Origin: an uncultured Desulfobacter sp.
GTDB taxonomy: Bacteria; Desulfobacterota; Desulfobacteria; Desulfobacterales; Desulfobacteraceae
Direction of reading: 5' to 3'
Assembly (NCBI RefSeq): GCF_963677125.1
Contig: NZ_OY781882.1
Coordinates: 1,930,501 to 1,994,500 of the forward strand
Length of the DNA: 64,000 bases
Under the pieces are notes generated by a model. That model saw nothing but the letters and a program-made list of their open reading frames with translations, had not been told where the DNA came from and did not search any database. How positions within the stretch are numbered: position 1 is the stretch's first letter; every line of letters begins with the position of its first letter. The position numbers were made by a program, and so were the translations under genes. This document shows, piece after piece, positions 26,702-36,063 of this stretch.

Positions 26702-27664
26702 TTATGCGTCTTGAATTTGAACAAAAGCAACAATCATTTCTGCCAACTCCTTACTGGTACCAGGTGAAAAAATATCACCGGCCAGAATATGCTGTCCCGG
26801 ATCCGAAGAACCGGTAAAGGGAACCAGCTGCTTTCTAACGCAGCCCATCTTTTTAAAAGCTTGTTCCAGGGAGGGGATATGAATAATCTGATCTTGGGGA
26901 GAAAAGATCACAAGGCCGGGCACACGAATCTTTGAAAGATCCAGCCCCCTGACAAGTGTGACCATACCCATCATGGGCAAAAGCGCTTCCACAGGATACC
27001 GGTTAATCCAATATTGTTCATGGCCTTTATTTTCGGGTGTCATCTCCCTCTCTTTGCCTATCACAATTCGGGCAATCTGCAGTCCCCAGGGCCAAGTAAG
27101 CATGGATGAAAAACTGTTTTGGGGTCTGAAATTGGGAGATAAAAAAATGCAGGCATAAAGGGCGTCCATGCCGCCCACGGTCGCGGCCCGATGGGCCAAC
27201 CAGGCAAGGCTGGTGCCGCCGGTGGAACAACCGATCATGATCACCTTTGAACCCAGGCGCCGACCGATCTCATAGCCGTCAACCACATCATTGAGCCAGT
27301 CATTAACATCGGCTCCTGCCATGGCCTGGCCGGTTCGGCCATGGCCTGTAAGGCGTGTATAAAACAGATTAGCTTTCAGAGTTTGCGCTACAATGTCGCT
27401 CAAAGGTGCTGTTTCTTTACGTGTGGCCGAAAACCCGTGGATATAGACCACGCTAAATTCAGTCTGTTCATTGGGTGTTCCCGCCCAGATCACTGCTTTT
27501 TGGGTGCCGGGGATAATGTCGGAGAACTGTTGCTCCTGAAGAATTAGGTAGTCATCCAGATCCACAGGAAAATCTTTAGGAAATATAGTTTGATCGATAC
27601 GGACCCGGGGACCGGATAAAAAAACAATCGCTGCAATAACCGCAAGACTGACCAACAGAATCAT
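26702..27664 (-). CDS. Alpha/beta hydrolase, membrane-anchored or exported
   Basis: An N-terminal hydrophobic segment (LLVSLAVIAAIVFL) precedes an alpha/beta hydrolase fold. VVYIHGFSATRKE gives the oxyanion HG motif, the nucleophile elbow is GCSTGG, the acid is in VIFSPQDQIIH and a late His in GQHIL could complete the triad. The length is 320 residues. It resembles small lipases/esterases; the substrate is unknown. It converges with the oxidoreductase gene and seems to be a single-gene unit. Confidence 0.85.
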   Translation of the reverse strand: MILLVSLAVIAAIVFLSGPRVRIDQTIFPKDFPVDLDDYLILQEQQFSDIIPGTQKAVIWAGTPNEQTEFSVVYIHGFSATRKETAPLSDIVAQTLKANLFYTRLTGHGRTGQAMAGADVNDWLNDVVDGYEIGRRLGSKVIMIGCSTGGTSLAWLAHRAATVGGMDALYACIFLSPNFRPQNSFSSMLTWPWGLQIARIVIGKEREMTPENKGHEQYWINRYPVEALLPMMGMVTLVRGLDLSKIRVPGLVIFSPQDQIIHIPSLEQAFKKMGCVRKQLVPFTGSSDPGQHILAGDIFSPGTSKELAEMIVAFVQIQDA

Positions 27665-28017
27665 TTGTCTTAGATTCCTTTAAATATTTTTTTTATAAGA
27701 AACGCTCTGTAAGCCACAGAGATGTTACAATATTCGTTGTGGGCCAAACCACGATCAAAGACCAAGGACGGTCCGTGACCGTTATATTTGGATGAATATT
27801 TCCAATTCAATTGTGTCACATTCACTATACCGATGTTCATCGCACAAGTCTAACAAGTACTTAATAACGGCCATGGGCCGACATAATAAATCAATACCGT
27901 TTCATTTTTTCGCAAACTTTTCGCAACCCCTCATAATTCGCGACCAAGTACAGGCAGAGAAAAAAAGACTTTAGACTGCCCTTAAACAATACCCTTGTCA
28001 AGTCCGGATCTTTCCGG

Positions 28018-28046
28018 TTGACAACCGTTCAAACAAAACGTATGCA
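28018..28046 (+). promoter_or_regulatory. Likely sigma-70 promoter of the FadL-family gene
   Basis: TTGACA at 28018-28023, a 17-base spacer and TATGCA at 28041-28046. It lies about 115 bases before the start codon. The rest of the 27665-28160 gap shows no gene. Confidence 0.4.
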
Positions 28047-28160
28047 TATTTAAATAGTTGAAAATCGTTTTTAGGTACAGGGGGATAGAACTGGGCAAAC
28101 GCCTATTTGATAGCCATTGAAATCAAATCAATTGACTACAAGAGTGGGAGAAGAAAAAAG

Positions 28161-29417
28161 ATGCTAAGAAAATGTTTATTGATCGTATTAATTTTGGGAA
28201 TGGCCGCGCCTGCATTCGGCGGCGGTATTGATAACAAACAGAATTTCTCCTCAGCATATGCCGGCACGCTCAGCCGCAATGCCGCAACAGACGGTGCAGA
28301 TGCAGCCGCTTATAACCCTGCCGGTCTGATGCTGCTCAAAAACGGAACCTATCTGGAACTTGATCTTTTGCCCTTCACCTTTGACTATGACCATGAATAT
28401 GATGGGGAAACCCAAACCGCCAGCCCCAACCTGATCGCGCCCATGGTCTTCGGGGTTCACAAATGGGACCAATGGGCCTTATGGGGGACTTTTACCATAA
28501 ACGGTGGGGGCGGTGAAACCGAATACGAAAACGGCAATGTTATTACCCAAACCGTTGAAAATCGTTTATTTAGAGGTGATTTCGCCCCTACCCTCCCCGG
28601 AGGAGGAACACTCACCCAGCCTTATGCTTATGCTGAAAGCTATGATTACACCTTCACGGCAGGTGTTTCCTACGCGCTTCATCCAATGGTCTCCGTTGCC
28701 GCCGGGGTCAGGTACATATTCACCGACAAAGAAGTGGATCTCCACGGTACTTACTTCGTCGATCTCCTGGCCAAATATGACCAGGAAGCCCACGGTTACG
28801 GTGGGGTGATCGGTATCAACATTCACCCGTCTGACACGCTCAACATCGGTATCCGATATGATTCAGAAGTCAAGCTGGACTGGGAGACCGATACAAATGG
28901 ATCAAACGCCCTGGGTATAGCCCTTCTCGAAGCCTTTGGCAGGAAAGACGGCAAAAGCTATGCCAGAGACCTTCCGGCAGTACTGGCGCTGGGTGTTGAG
29001 TGGAAAGTCCTCCCTAAACTCACCCTCAAACCCTCATTTTCCTATTTTTTTGAAAAGGATGCGGATTGGGATACCCAGAATGACGCTGTGGACGGCAACT
29101 CCTACGAACTGGCATTGGCCCTACAATACGATGTCAATGCGTATTGGTCCCTGACAGCGGGTTATCTTTTTATTAATGTAGATATGAAACCTGAAAACTT
29201 CGGTATCATTGAACAGATGAATCCGCCCTTGGACTGCCATGCCTTTGCTGTCGGCGCAAAATACAGGATGACGGAAAAACTCACTCTGATCCTGGGCCTT
29301 TCCGGATATTTTTACGAGGATGACACTGCCCCGGCCGACCTTGTCGCAGGCCGTCCCGAAGTGACCTACGATAAAACCCTGTATCAGGCAGGAATCGGTA
29401 TCCAGTATCGTTTCTAA
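28161..29417 (+). CDS. FadL/OmpP1/TodX-family outer-membrane transporter
   Basis: This beta-barrel would carry hydrophobic compounds such as long-chain fatty acids or hydrocarbons across the outer membrane. I choose the ATG at 28161 (GGGAGAAG upstream), which gives a clean signal peptide (LLIVLILGMAAPAFG). The mature start has the family's NxxxxSSAYAG and the conserved DGADAAAYNPAGLMLL, the N-terminal hatch signature. Alternating strands run to a terminal aromatic residue (IGIQYRF), needed for barrel insertion. It stands alone and is followed by short palindromes. Confidence 0.92.
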   Translation: MLRKCLLIVLILGMAAPAFGGGIDNKQNFSSAYAGTLSRNAATDGADAAAYNPAGLMLLKNGTYLELDLLPFTFDYDHEYDGETQTASPNLIAPMVFGVHKWDQWALWGTFTINGGGGETEYENGNVITQTVENRLFRGDFAPTLPGGGTLTQPYAYAESYDYTFTAGVSYALHPMVSVAAGVRYIFTDKEVDLHGTYFVDLLAKYDQEAHGYGGVIGINIHPSDTLNIGIRYDSEVKLDWETDTNGSNALGIALLEAFGRKDGKSYARDLPAVLALGVEWKVLPKLTLKPSFSYFFEKDADWDTQNDAVDGNSYELALALQYDVNAYWSLTAGYLFINVDMKPENFGIIEQMNPPLDCHAFAVGAKYRMTEKLTLILGLSGYFYEDDTAPADLVAGRPEVTYDKTLYQAGIGIQYRF

Positions 29418-29456
29418 CCTGACAAATTTCCAGAAAAGTCCATTGTTCCATGTTCA

Positions 29457-29524
29457 TGCCCGACCGGAAATATACGATTTTTGGTCGGGCAACTTAAATA
29501 GTGCCCGACCGAAAACCGCAAATT
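29457..29524. repeat. GCCCGACC palindrome and half of a dispersed repeat
   Basis: GCCCGACC pairs with GGTCGGGC (29459-29491) in a hairpin downstream of the FadL gene. It is followed by GTGCCCGACCGAAAACCG, which matches one arm of the 8.7-kb element. Confidence 0.6.
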
Positions 29525-29544
29525 TTAATCCTCGAAATACTGCC

Positions 29545-29646
29545 TTAAAGCTGTTTTTTCTTGATGGCAATGGCAATGCAGACACCGGCCCCAATCCAGG
29601 TAATGCCGAGCCCCAGGGCCATCATCACAATAGCGGAAGTCATCAT
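29545..29646 (-). CDS. Small subunit of an NSS-type sodium symporter (MetS-like)
   Basis: The 33-residue protein is one membrane helix with a basic end: MMTSAIVMMALGLGITW near the start and KKKQL at the end. This is the pattern of the small accessory subunits (MetS type) encoded beside neurotransmitter:sodium symporters. GAGGTGAACA stands right before the ATG. The large subunit should be next to it, and a C-terminal stub of one lies 32 bases upstream. Whether this orphan subunit is still made and used is unknown. Confidence 0.6.
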   Translation of the reverse strand: MMTSAIVMMALGLGITWIGAGVCIAIAIKKKQL

Positions 29647-29678
29647 TGTTCACCTCACTGAGCGGTAAAACTAATAAT

Positions 29679-29868
29679 TTAGCTGAGAATGATGATACCA
29701 CCTACCATGCAACAGCCAAATACGAACAAGGCCAAAGACGGAGACCCGCTGTATGGGGTTTTAACATCCCCGACAAAGTTGGATATGATCATATAGCCAA
29801 GAATGACGGGGCTGATGCTTCTAAGCTGGATTAATAAATTGACAGGGTCGCAGAGACGGGTTAATTTC
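29679..29868 (-). pseudogene. C-terminal stub of an NSS-family sodium-dependent transporter
   Basis: The minus strand reads ISPVILGYMIISNFVGDVK, then TPYSGSPSLALFVFGCCMVG and ends IIILS. This is the last membrane helix region of NSS transporters (compare the family's PxxL...NxVxDxKTPYxGYP). An in-frame stop near 29866 cuts it off from any upstream part, and no other piece of the roughly 450-residue transporter is present; the unrelated gene at 29961 follows on the other strand. Confidence 0.6.
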
Positions 29869-29960
29869 TATACTATTTGACGTTTGAATGAACGCTTCCG
29901 ACAAATGAAAGGAAGCTGTTTGTAAAGAAGTTAAGAATCTCAATCAAAACAAGGCGGGTT

Positions 29961-30752
29961 ATGGACATCAAAAATTCATTTTTCCAAAACAAACCTCTGC
30001 TGATTGCAGTTGCCGTGCTGCTGGTTTTAGTGGAACTTCAAATTTTCTTCGTTTTTGCTGCAAAATCCGGAAAAAAAAATACCCTGCAGGTTATGAATAA
30101 ATCAGGTGCAGTCATTTACGAAGCTGATGGAGAGCATTTAACCAAGTTTAAAAAATATTATTTTGAGTCAACCTTTGGCCCGTTTGAAAATTATGAAAAA
30201 AAGCTGGTCACCCGGACAGTGCCGTTTCCATTCAGGGCCTGGTTTGCCACAGCCATTGGTCTTCCCTTAGGATTTACACTTTTGTTTGCTTTTATCATAT
30301 CAGCCTTTTCGACGTTATTGGGCAAAAAACCAAAGCCTCCCCAGGCAACCGAGGACAAGGAGACGACTGATGAACCCAAGGGGAAAATGGATCTTTTTTT
30401 AACCCAGATAAGCCGCATGAACATTTTTATACTTGGCGCATGCGTTTTTTTAATTGTGCTTGCCTTCTGGATACTGCCAAACCTGGTTTCCTTCATCGGG
30501 CAGACAGGCCTTGAAATCATTGAGCGGTATGGATGGTTTATTGCTATTGCCGTTATGGCAGTTCTTTTAATTTTTGCCTGGTTTCTTTACCTGCGCTATC
30601 TTCTTGCCAAAAAGACCCTGGAAGCCGAAACCCATATACGGGAGTATCAGTTAAAATTAAACAGACTTTCTGGACCTGAAGCGTCTGCTGTGCTTGAAAT
30701 CGAAAATAAACCCGATTCGGATGTATTAGAAGGCCCCAATTCAAAAGATTGA
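29961..30752 (+). CDS. Hypothetical membrane protein
   Basis: I do not recognise this 263-residue protein. Four hydrophobic segments are visible, at about 12-33, 92-113, 145-165 and 181-205. A periplasmic region of about 55 residues follows the first helix (TLQVMNKSGAVIYEADGE). A charged cytoplasmic loop (about 118-140) and a coiled, polar C-terminus follow. It stands alone between the NSS remnant and amt. Confidence 0.65.
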   Translation: MDIKNSFFQNKPLLIAVAVLLVLVELQIFFVFAAKSGKKNTLQVMNKSGAVIYEADGEHLTKFKKYYFESTFGPFENYEKKLVTRTVPFPFRAWFATAIGLPLGFTLLFAFIISAFSTLLGKKPKPPQATEDKETTDEPKGKMDLFLTQISRMNIFILGACVFLIVLAFWILPNLVSFIGQTGLEIIERYGWFIAIAVMAVLLIFAWFLYLRYLLAKKTLEAETHIREYQLKLNRLSGPEASAVLEIENKPDSDVLEGPNSKD

Positions 30753-30771
30753 CGGCGTCGTATGCCTTTAT

Positions 30772-30797
30772 CTTCTTCGCCTGCCCGGCAGGCGAAG
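30772..30797 (+). other. Perfect hairpin after the membrane protein gene
   Basis: TCTTCGCCTGCC is followed by its exact complement. There is no T run after it, so it may be a weak terminator or a short palindromic repeat. The rest of the 30753-31233 gap is AT-rich with nothing recognisable. Confidence 0.5.
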
Positions 30798-31233
30798 ACT
30801 CTTAACGGGTTCATCGTTCTTAGTTATATTCATTTATGTAACAAACCATCTCTATTATCTACATTATTGTATAAATACCATCCTATCAAATAAAACAAAT
30901 TAAAACCAAAACATCATATCTATCTTCAGCATCACAGATATAGCAAATATTATATACTAAATATTATATTTACAGTCAGTTATAGCCAAAACCACCGAAT
31001 GAAAACATATAAAAATCAGCTTAAAAGTCGCCTTAAAGCCTAAACACCCGATAAGGATAAAAACACCTATATACCTTATAACAATTATGTACTTTCATCA
31101 CACCACTTTTATCTACAAATTTGGAATAAAATGATTATTTAAATTCTATTTATAAATTTACCATCATACAATCGAAAGAATTCTTCTTTTTATTATAAGT
31201 TGTTATAACAAACAATACAATTTTATCAAAAAA

Positions 31234-31251
31234 TGGCATATATATTGCTTT
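31234..31251 (+). promoter_or_regulatory. Sigma-54 promoter of amt
   Basis: TGGCATATATATTGCTTT keeps the invariant GG (-24) and GC (-12) at the exact 10-base spacing, with flanking TGGCA and TTGC. It lies about 46 bases before the amt start. Nitrogen-regulated ammonium transporters are classic sigma-54 targets. Confidence 0.75.
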
Positions 31252-31296
31252 TTATGATAAAATTTTAAAAATATATTACAATAATGGAGCATAATC

Positions 31297-32613
31297 ATGG
31301 TAAATAAGCGACACATTTCTTTCGGTTTTGTAATTCTTGGCACTCCGTTGGCTGCCTTGGCTGGAGACGGCACAGTAATTGACAGCGGAAACACGAGTTG
31401 GATGTTAATTTCAACTGCGCTGGTTCTACTCATGCTGCCGGGCCTGGCTATGTTTTACGGCGGACTGGTACGTTCAAAAAATGTTTTGGGAACCATGATG
31501 CACACCTTTGTATCCATGGCAGTAATCGGCGTGCTGTGGGTAGTCTGTGGATATTCATTAACATTTGGAAAGAGCATTATGGGGGGGCTTGTCGGCTGGA
31601 ACAGCGATTTCTTTTTCCTCAAGGGAATCGATGAAGCAGTGACTAACGGGATTCCGGAATATATCATTGCCATGTTCCAAGGGAAATTTGCCATCATCAC
31701 ACCGGCCCTGATCAGTGGCGCTCTGGCAGAGCGAGTTTATTTAAGAGGATATATCCTGTTTATTTCCCTGTGGTTTCTAGTGGTTTACACGCCACTTTGC
31801 CACTGGGTCTGGGCGTCGGACGGCTGGTTGTTCAATACCGGTGCATCCGGAGTGATTGACCTGGCCGGTGGATTGGTCATCCATGTATCAGCCGGAATCA
31901 GCGCCCTGGTGGCGGCCATCTATCTGGGGCCCCGGCTGGGCCATCCCAGAATTGCCACCCCGCCCAACAACCTGACCATGACCCTCATTGGTGCCGGCTT
32001 GCTGTGGGTGGGCTGGTTTGGTTTTAATGCCGGCTCTACCCTTCAGAGCGGTCTGGATTCAGCCAGAGCCCTGACCATGACCCAGGTTTCGGCTGCCAGT
32101 GGCGCACTGGTCTGGCTGTGTATGGAAGGGATTATGTACAAAAAGGCATCTGCCCTTGGTTTTGCGTCCGGCACCCTGGCCGGTCTGGTGGTAATCACCC
32201 CTGCGGCTGCAGTTGTCCAACCCCTGGGTGCCCTGTTCCTGGGAGCGGCATCTACTGTGGTGTGTTTTTATGCGCTTCAGCTTAAAATGAAGCTGGGCTA
32301 TGATGATACACTGGACTGTTTTGGCATCCATGGTGTAGGCAGCGCTTTAGGGGTTGTTCTGCTCAGCTTTTTCATTCGCGATTCCTGGATGGCATCAGCC
32401 AGCGAGGCAGCCGGCCGGACCTGGACGGCTTTTGATCAGTTGTTGGTGCAACTCAAAGGATTGGGCGCAACGATCCTGCTCGCCGGCGTCGCAACCATTA
32501 TCCTGTGCATGATTGTGGAAAAAACAGTCGGATTCAGACTGGATGAAGAGAGTGAATATAGAGGGCTTGACCAGTCACTTCATGGCGAACGAGGGTATGA
32601 TTTCTCATCCTGA
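31297..32613 (+). CDS. amt: Ammonium transporter
   Basis: This inner-membrane ammonium channel of the Amt/MEP/Rh family has 438 residues and 11 expected helices after a short leader. Family signatures seen are PGLAMFYGGLVR, DLAGGLVIHVSAGISALV (with the first pore His), WVGWFGFNAGS and DDTLDCFGIHGVGSALG (second His). AATGGAG lies ahead of the ATG. No glnB/glnK gene follows, which is uncommon, so the regulatory PII protein must be encoded elsewhere. A sigma-54 promoter lies upstream. Confidence 0.96.
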   Translation: MVNKRHISFGFVILGTPLAALAGDGTVIDSGNTSWMLISTALVLLMLPGLAMFYGGLVRSKNVLGTMMHTFVSMAVIGVLWVVCGYSLTFGKSIMGGLVGWNSDFFFLKGIDEAVTNGIPEYIIAMFQGKFAIITPALISGALAERVYLRGYILFISLWFLVVYTPLCHWVWASDGWLFNTGASGVIDLAGGLVIHVSAGISALVAAIYLGPRLGHPRIATPPNNLTMTLIGAGLLWVGWFGFNAGSTLQSGLDSARALTMTQVSAASGALVWLCMEGIMYKKASALGFASGTLAGLVVITPAAAVVQPLGALFLGAASTVVCFYALQLKMKLGYDDTLDCFGIHGVGSALGVVLLSFFIRDSWMASASEAAGRTWTAFDQLLVQLKGLGATILLAGVATIILCMIVEKTVGFRLDEESEYRGLDQSLHGERGYDFSS

Positions 32614-32645
32614 TCGATAGACATTCACACAAAAAAACCACAAAG

Positions 32646-32673
32646 ACCCGGTGCTTTTTCCAAAACACCGGGT
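32646..32673. other. Hairpin downstream of amt
   Basis: ACCCGGTG pairs with CACCGGGT around a 12-base loop. No T run follows on the plus strand, so its role as a terminator of amt is uncertain. Confidence 0.45.
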
Positions 32674-32889
32674 TATCAACCTCCTGCCGAATACCGCCCT
32701 ACTCAAAATCCAATATATCTGTTTGTGCACCCCCAGAGCCAGGTTGTTTTTTCATTTCCCCCCCAAGATAGAGTCGGCCCGTGCCTGGACACTGTCAACC
32801 AAGCCACCCCTTAAGGTTTGGTACTTTGCCGCCAGGATGTGGACAGCCGGCACCGGCACAACAAAAAAAACTGAAGCGACAGGTAAAGA

Positions 32890-33253
32890 AAAAATCGTTA
32901 GGAAATTTTCAGCGAAGGCCAACTGATTTTTTCCGGAAACGGGGTGCTGACAATCAACGGCGGAACCATTGATATTAACAATGCCTTTGAAGGCATGGAG
33001 GCACCATACATTAACATCACTGGCGGACAGGCACATGTCAATGCCTCCAGTGACCTTTCAGCCGGCAGACGAATATGCTTCGATTCTTGTTTCGTCTCCG
33101 AGCTTGTCTACCAACACCAACTACAGGGTCTACACCGGGGGATCCTCTACAGGAACAGTACAGAACGGTCTTTATATCGACGGCAACTATACAAGTGGGA
33201 CATTGGAGACAACCTTCCAGTTAAACAGCACCGTTGAGACGGTCAATTATTAG
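32890..33253 (+). pseudogene. Fragment of a carbohydrate-binding-domain (Cthe_2159-like) surface protein
   Basis: One frame reads SEGQLIFSGNGVLTINGGTI and continues NNAFEGMEAPYINITGGQ; after about 33060 the other frame continues DEYASILVSSPSLSTNTNYR to a natural end at TVETVNY. The first part is the beta-helix motif of Cthe_2159-type carbohydrate-binding domains; the second is a typical C-terminus of that family. The N-terminus and most repeats are missing and a frameshift/deletion joins the two parts. Confidence 0.5.
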
Positions 33254-33905
33254 CCTTAAAGATGCCGATAGATTAAACATTTCTTATTAATTTTTTAGAA
33301 TGAAAATCTGTGAAACCCACGCAGATCTTTAAACTTTCGTTGTAGGCTGAGCCTGGGTATTAATTGACCAGCTCAGCCCATGGCTTTTATTTAGTGCTGT
33401 GGAAAAATTCCGGTCTCCATCCACGATGTCTCGTCCAACGGATCAATCCACGACTCACTTCCTCGAAGTCTCTTCGAACAAAAAATGGATCGTTTCCCGC
33501 CGCAGCGAAACCGGCATCGTCGCCCAGCCCATCACCACCCTATATTATATCGACGAACAGGCATAGATATTTCACAAGCACTGATGTGGCGGTTGCACCA
33601 GAAATAAAGCGCGTCGGTCATTCCTAAACTTGTGAACCTACCGCCGGCTGCGCTGTACCTGATTATTTTTTCACTTTAAATACGGTAGCCTTTCTAAATC
33701 GAATGTGCTATTTATTATGTAATCAAAAAAAGATGAACTCATATAAAATTCAACCGATGACTAAGTAAAATACTTACCTACAAAGTATAGTATCTGCATT
33801 AGGGGGAATACATACTTACAGTATGTTAAGCGTCTGGTCAGGCACTATAACGCAGTAAGCGATTTTTTTTACGACGCCATCAAATTTAAAAGGAGGTCAG
33901 ACCGA
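33254..33905. repeat. Gene-poor stretch with a copy of the GATGAAC/CAACCGATG repeat
   Basis: No gene is supported here. At 33735-33775, GATGAAC...TATAAAA...CAACCGATG matches 8677-8718, and at 33832-33848 AGCGTCTGGTCAGGCAC matches 8934-8950, so a shortened copy of the 8.7-kb element is present. A 46-codon frame at 33425-33565 is too short to judge. Confidence 0.5.
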
Positions 33906-35144
33906 ATGTTTAGAAAGAATTCTATTGTAATTGTAGCTTTATGTGCCGCAATGCTTCAAATTTACGGCTGTGGCGGAATTATGAAAGCAAATCATTTGAT
34001 TAGCCAGGAAAAGTATGATGAGGCCATACCTATTCTAAAAGAACAAATCGCGGAACGTCCTGATTTCGCCAGAGCAAGAAACAAGCTTGGCTTTGCCTAT
34101 TTGAAGACAGGTCAGCTGGATAAAGCCATTGATGAATTTGAGAATGTTTTAAACAAAGTTCCTGATGAACCTTATGCGATTTTATATCTTGGAATGGCTT
34201 ATCTGAATAAAGAAGAACTTGGCAAGGCCATGGACACATGGAAAATGTATAAAAACGTGCGTGCTCCCCTGGTAGAAGAGGAGATCAACCGCCTGATGAC
34301 CGTGCTGCTGATCGCCCAAAGCCAGCGCTCGGCCAAGACAGCCCTGGCACAGGAAGGACAATTAAAAACCAACAGGCCTGACGCAAATACAATAGCCGTC
34401 TGTTATTTTAATGACCTCTCAGCTGATAAATCCCTGCGCGCCTTTCAGAAAGGCCTGGCCGCCATGGTCGCCACAGATCTTTCCAAAATCAGAAACTTCA
34501 AAGTCATTGAGCGCCTGCGTCTCCAGGCTTTGTTGCAGGAGATGAAGCTGGGACAAACCGGTATCGTTGATCCAAACACAGCCCCTAGAGTCGGCAAACT
34601 ATTGGGAACAGAAAATCTGGTAACCGGCAACCTCTCTTTAGGAAGTATCCAAGTCGTTGCTTCCGTATCCTCTTCCAGTAACGAAAAAGTGCTGGGCAGC
34701 ACGAGTACGAAGGTAGAACAGGAAAATTTTTATGACCTGCCGGGTCTGGTCATTGAAAACTGTGCCAATATTCTCGGTATAAAGTTATCTGACGAAGAAA
34801 AAGCGGCCATCGGCGTACCCCATACAAAAGTATATCAGGCATTTATTTACTATGGACAAGCGTTAGATGCCCTTGATGCCGGGAAATGGCAGGATGCCAA
34901 GAATTTATTTGAAATGGCCTTGAAAGAAGATCCTCTATTTTATCTCGCCAAAAAAGGTCGGGATTCATGTCCAGCAAAGAACACACCCAGTATTGCCGAA
35001 ATCAGTGTCATGACGGCAGTAGATCTGGCAAATGTGACTGAACGCTCTATTGATAAGGCCGAAGATCAACAGGCAAGGGCTGATAAATCAGCCTCGACTG
35101 CGAACAAAGGGGGCGGCAGTGGTGGTGGTGGCCATAGCTATTGA
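33906..35144 (+). CDS. TPR and CsgG-like domain lipoprotein
   Basis: A lipobox (LQIYGC, Cys near residue 22) predicts an outer-membrane lipoprotein. TPR-like helices cover about 30-125 (NKLGFAYLKTGQLDKAIDEFEN, YLGMAYLNKEELGKAM). A CsgG/FlgO-type domain follows (about 150-290: IAVCYFNDLS, GLAAMVATDLSKIRNFKVIERLRLQALLQEM, LLGTENLVTGNLSLG). A further helical pair (about 315-345) and a Gly-rich tail ending GGGGHSY complete it. CsgG is the curli export pore. AAAGGAGGTC precedes the ATG. It opens a four-gene plus-strand set and is similar in design to the next gene. Confidence 0.78.
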   Translation: MFRKNSIVIVALCAAMLQIYGCGGIMKANHLISQEKYDEAIPILKEQIAERPDFARARNKLGFAYLKTGQLDKAIDEFENVLNKVPDEPYAILYLGMAYLNKEELGKAMDTWKMYKNVRAPLVEEEINRLMTVLLIAQSQRSAKTALAQEGQLKTNRPDANTIAVCYFNDLSADKSLRAFQKGLAAMVATDLSKIRNFKVIERLRLQALLQEMKLGQTGIVDPNTAPRVGKLLGTENLVTGNLSLGSIQVVASVSSSSNEKVLGSTSTKVEQENFYDLPGLVIENCANILGIKLSDEEKAAIGVPHTKVYQAFIYYGQALDALDAGKWQDAKNLFEMALKEDPLFYLAKKGRDSCPAKNTPSIAEISVMTAVDLANVTERSIDKAEDQQARADKSASTANKGGGSGGGGHSY

Positions 35145-35276
35145 TAGCTATTCTGCCAACACGTTATGCCTTTTAACGCCATAGGTTACCCTGGTCAGAC
35201 ACCAAGGTTCAGCCGATAACAAAAGTTGAAAGGTTGATGTCAGTTACATAAATCTCACAAAATCATTTAACACCTG

Positions 35277-35304
35277 GGCAGGACCACCGGTCTCTGGTCC
35301 TGCC
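35277..35304 (+). terminator. Hairpin between the first two genes of the plus-strand set
   Basis: GGCAGGACCA pairs perfectly with TGGTCCTGCC around 8 bases, followed by TTAAAAA rather than a T run. It may attenuate transcription or protect the message. Confidence 0.45.
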
Positions 35305-35349
35305 TTAAAAATCAGGCATAGCGGCTGACGTAAAAAGGAGAGCTGTTTT

Positions 35350-36063
35350 ATGAAAATTCTTAGGCGGACGGTGACGGTGATGGCAGCATTGCTGTTGACC
35401 TTTGGATGGGTCGGCACAAAAAGGGTCCAAGCATTTGAGTCCGGTAATGCTGAAGTTAACATAGTCCCGAAAACTCTGGCCATTTTGCCTTTTGAGAACA
35501 ATTCCGTGACAGACTCTGATCGATACACGCCTCTCAGCAAAGGGCTTTCAGCCATGCTGATCACGGATCTTAGCAAAAACGGAACGTCTATGAAGCTGAT
35601 TGAGCGCGGAAAAATCGCATCTCTGTTAAAGGAAATCGCTCTAAGTCAGGGTGGCGCCGTGGACGATTCCACCGCTGTTCAGGCGGGAAAGATCCTGGGA
35701 GCCCAATGTATTGCCTTTGGTTCATTTATGGTGATCGCAAAACAGGTACGTATTGATACCAGAATCATCAAAGTTGAAACCTCGGAGCTGATTATGGCTG
35801 AATCAATTGTCGGTAAAACTAAAAACTTCATGACTCTGGAACAAGATCTTGCCCAAAAAATCGCCGAATCCCTGAATGTTGCATTAAAGACCCAAAAGAG
35901 CAATTCCGGTAGCGATATTGAGGCAGCGCTTTATTTTTCAAAAGGATTGGACGCACTGGATAAAGGGGATAAGACGGCGGCCAGGCAGTTGTTTAAAAAG
36001 TGTATTAAACTGGATCCTGCCTATAAAACCCAGGTGGATAACATACAGGACCTGAAACTATGA
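35350..36063 (+). CDS. CsgG/FlgO-like exported protein
   Basis: The precursor has 237 residues with a signal peptide ending about residue 28 (VQAF). The CsgG-like domain spans about 38-180: TLAILPFENNS, LSKGLSAMLITDLSKNGTSMKLIERGKIASLL, KILGAQCIAFGSFMVI and VRIDTRIIKVETSELI, the same succession as in the preceding gene. A short TPR-like helical pair ends it (YFSKGLDALDKGDKTAARQLFKKCIKLDP). It lacks a lipobox. AAAAAGGAG precedes the ATG, and its stop overlaps the next start (ATGA). Confidence 0.82.
   Translation: MKILRRTVTVMAALLLTFGWVGTKRVQAFESGNAEVNIVPKTLAILPFENNSVTDSDRYTPLSKGLSAMLITDLSKNGTSMKLIERGKIASLLKEIALSQGGAVDDSTAVQAGKILGAQCIAFGSFMVIAKQVRIDTRIIKVETSELIMAESIVGKTKNFMTLEQDLAQKIAESLNVALKTQKSNSGSDIEAALYFSKGLDALDKGDKTAARQLFKKCIKLDPAYKTQVDNIQDLKL

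Noticed and set aside
33364..33627. Plus-strand frames in the gap before the TPR/CsgG gene
   Set aside because: No ribosome site, no recognisable motif and unusual composition; perhaps gene debris, but not supported.
34700..35144. The Gly/His tail of the TPR/CsgG protein as a sorting signal
   Set aside because: GGGSGGGGHSY fits no sorting motif I know; there is no hydrophobic helix for a PEP-CTERM or LPXTG type signal.
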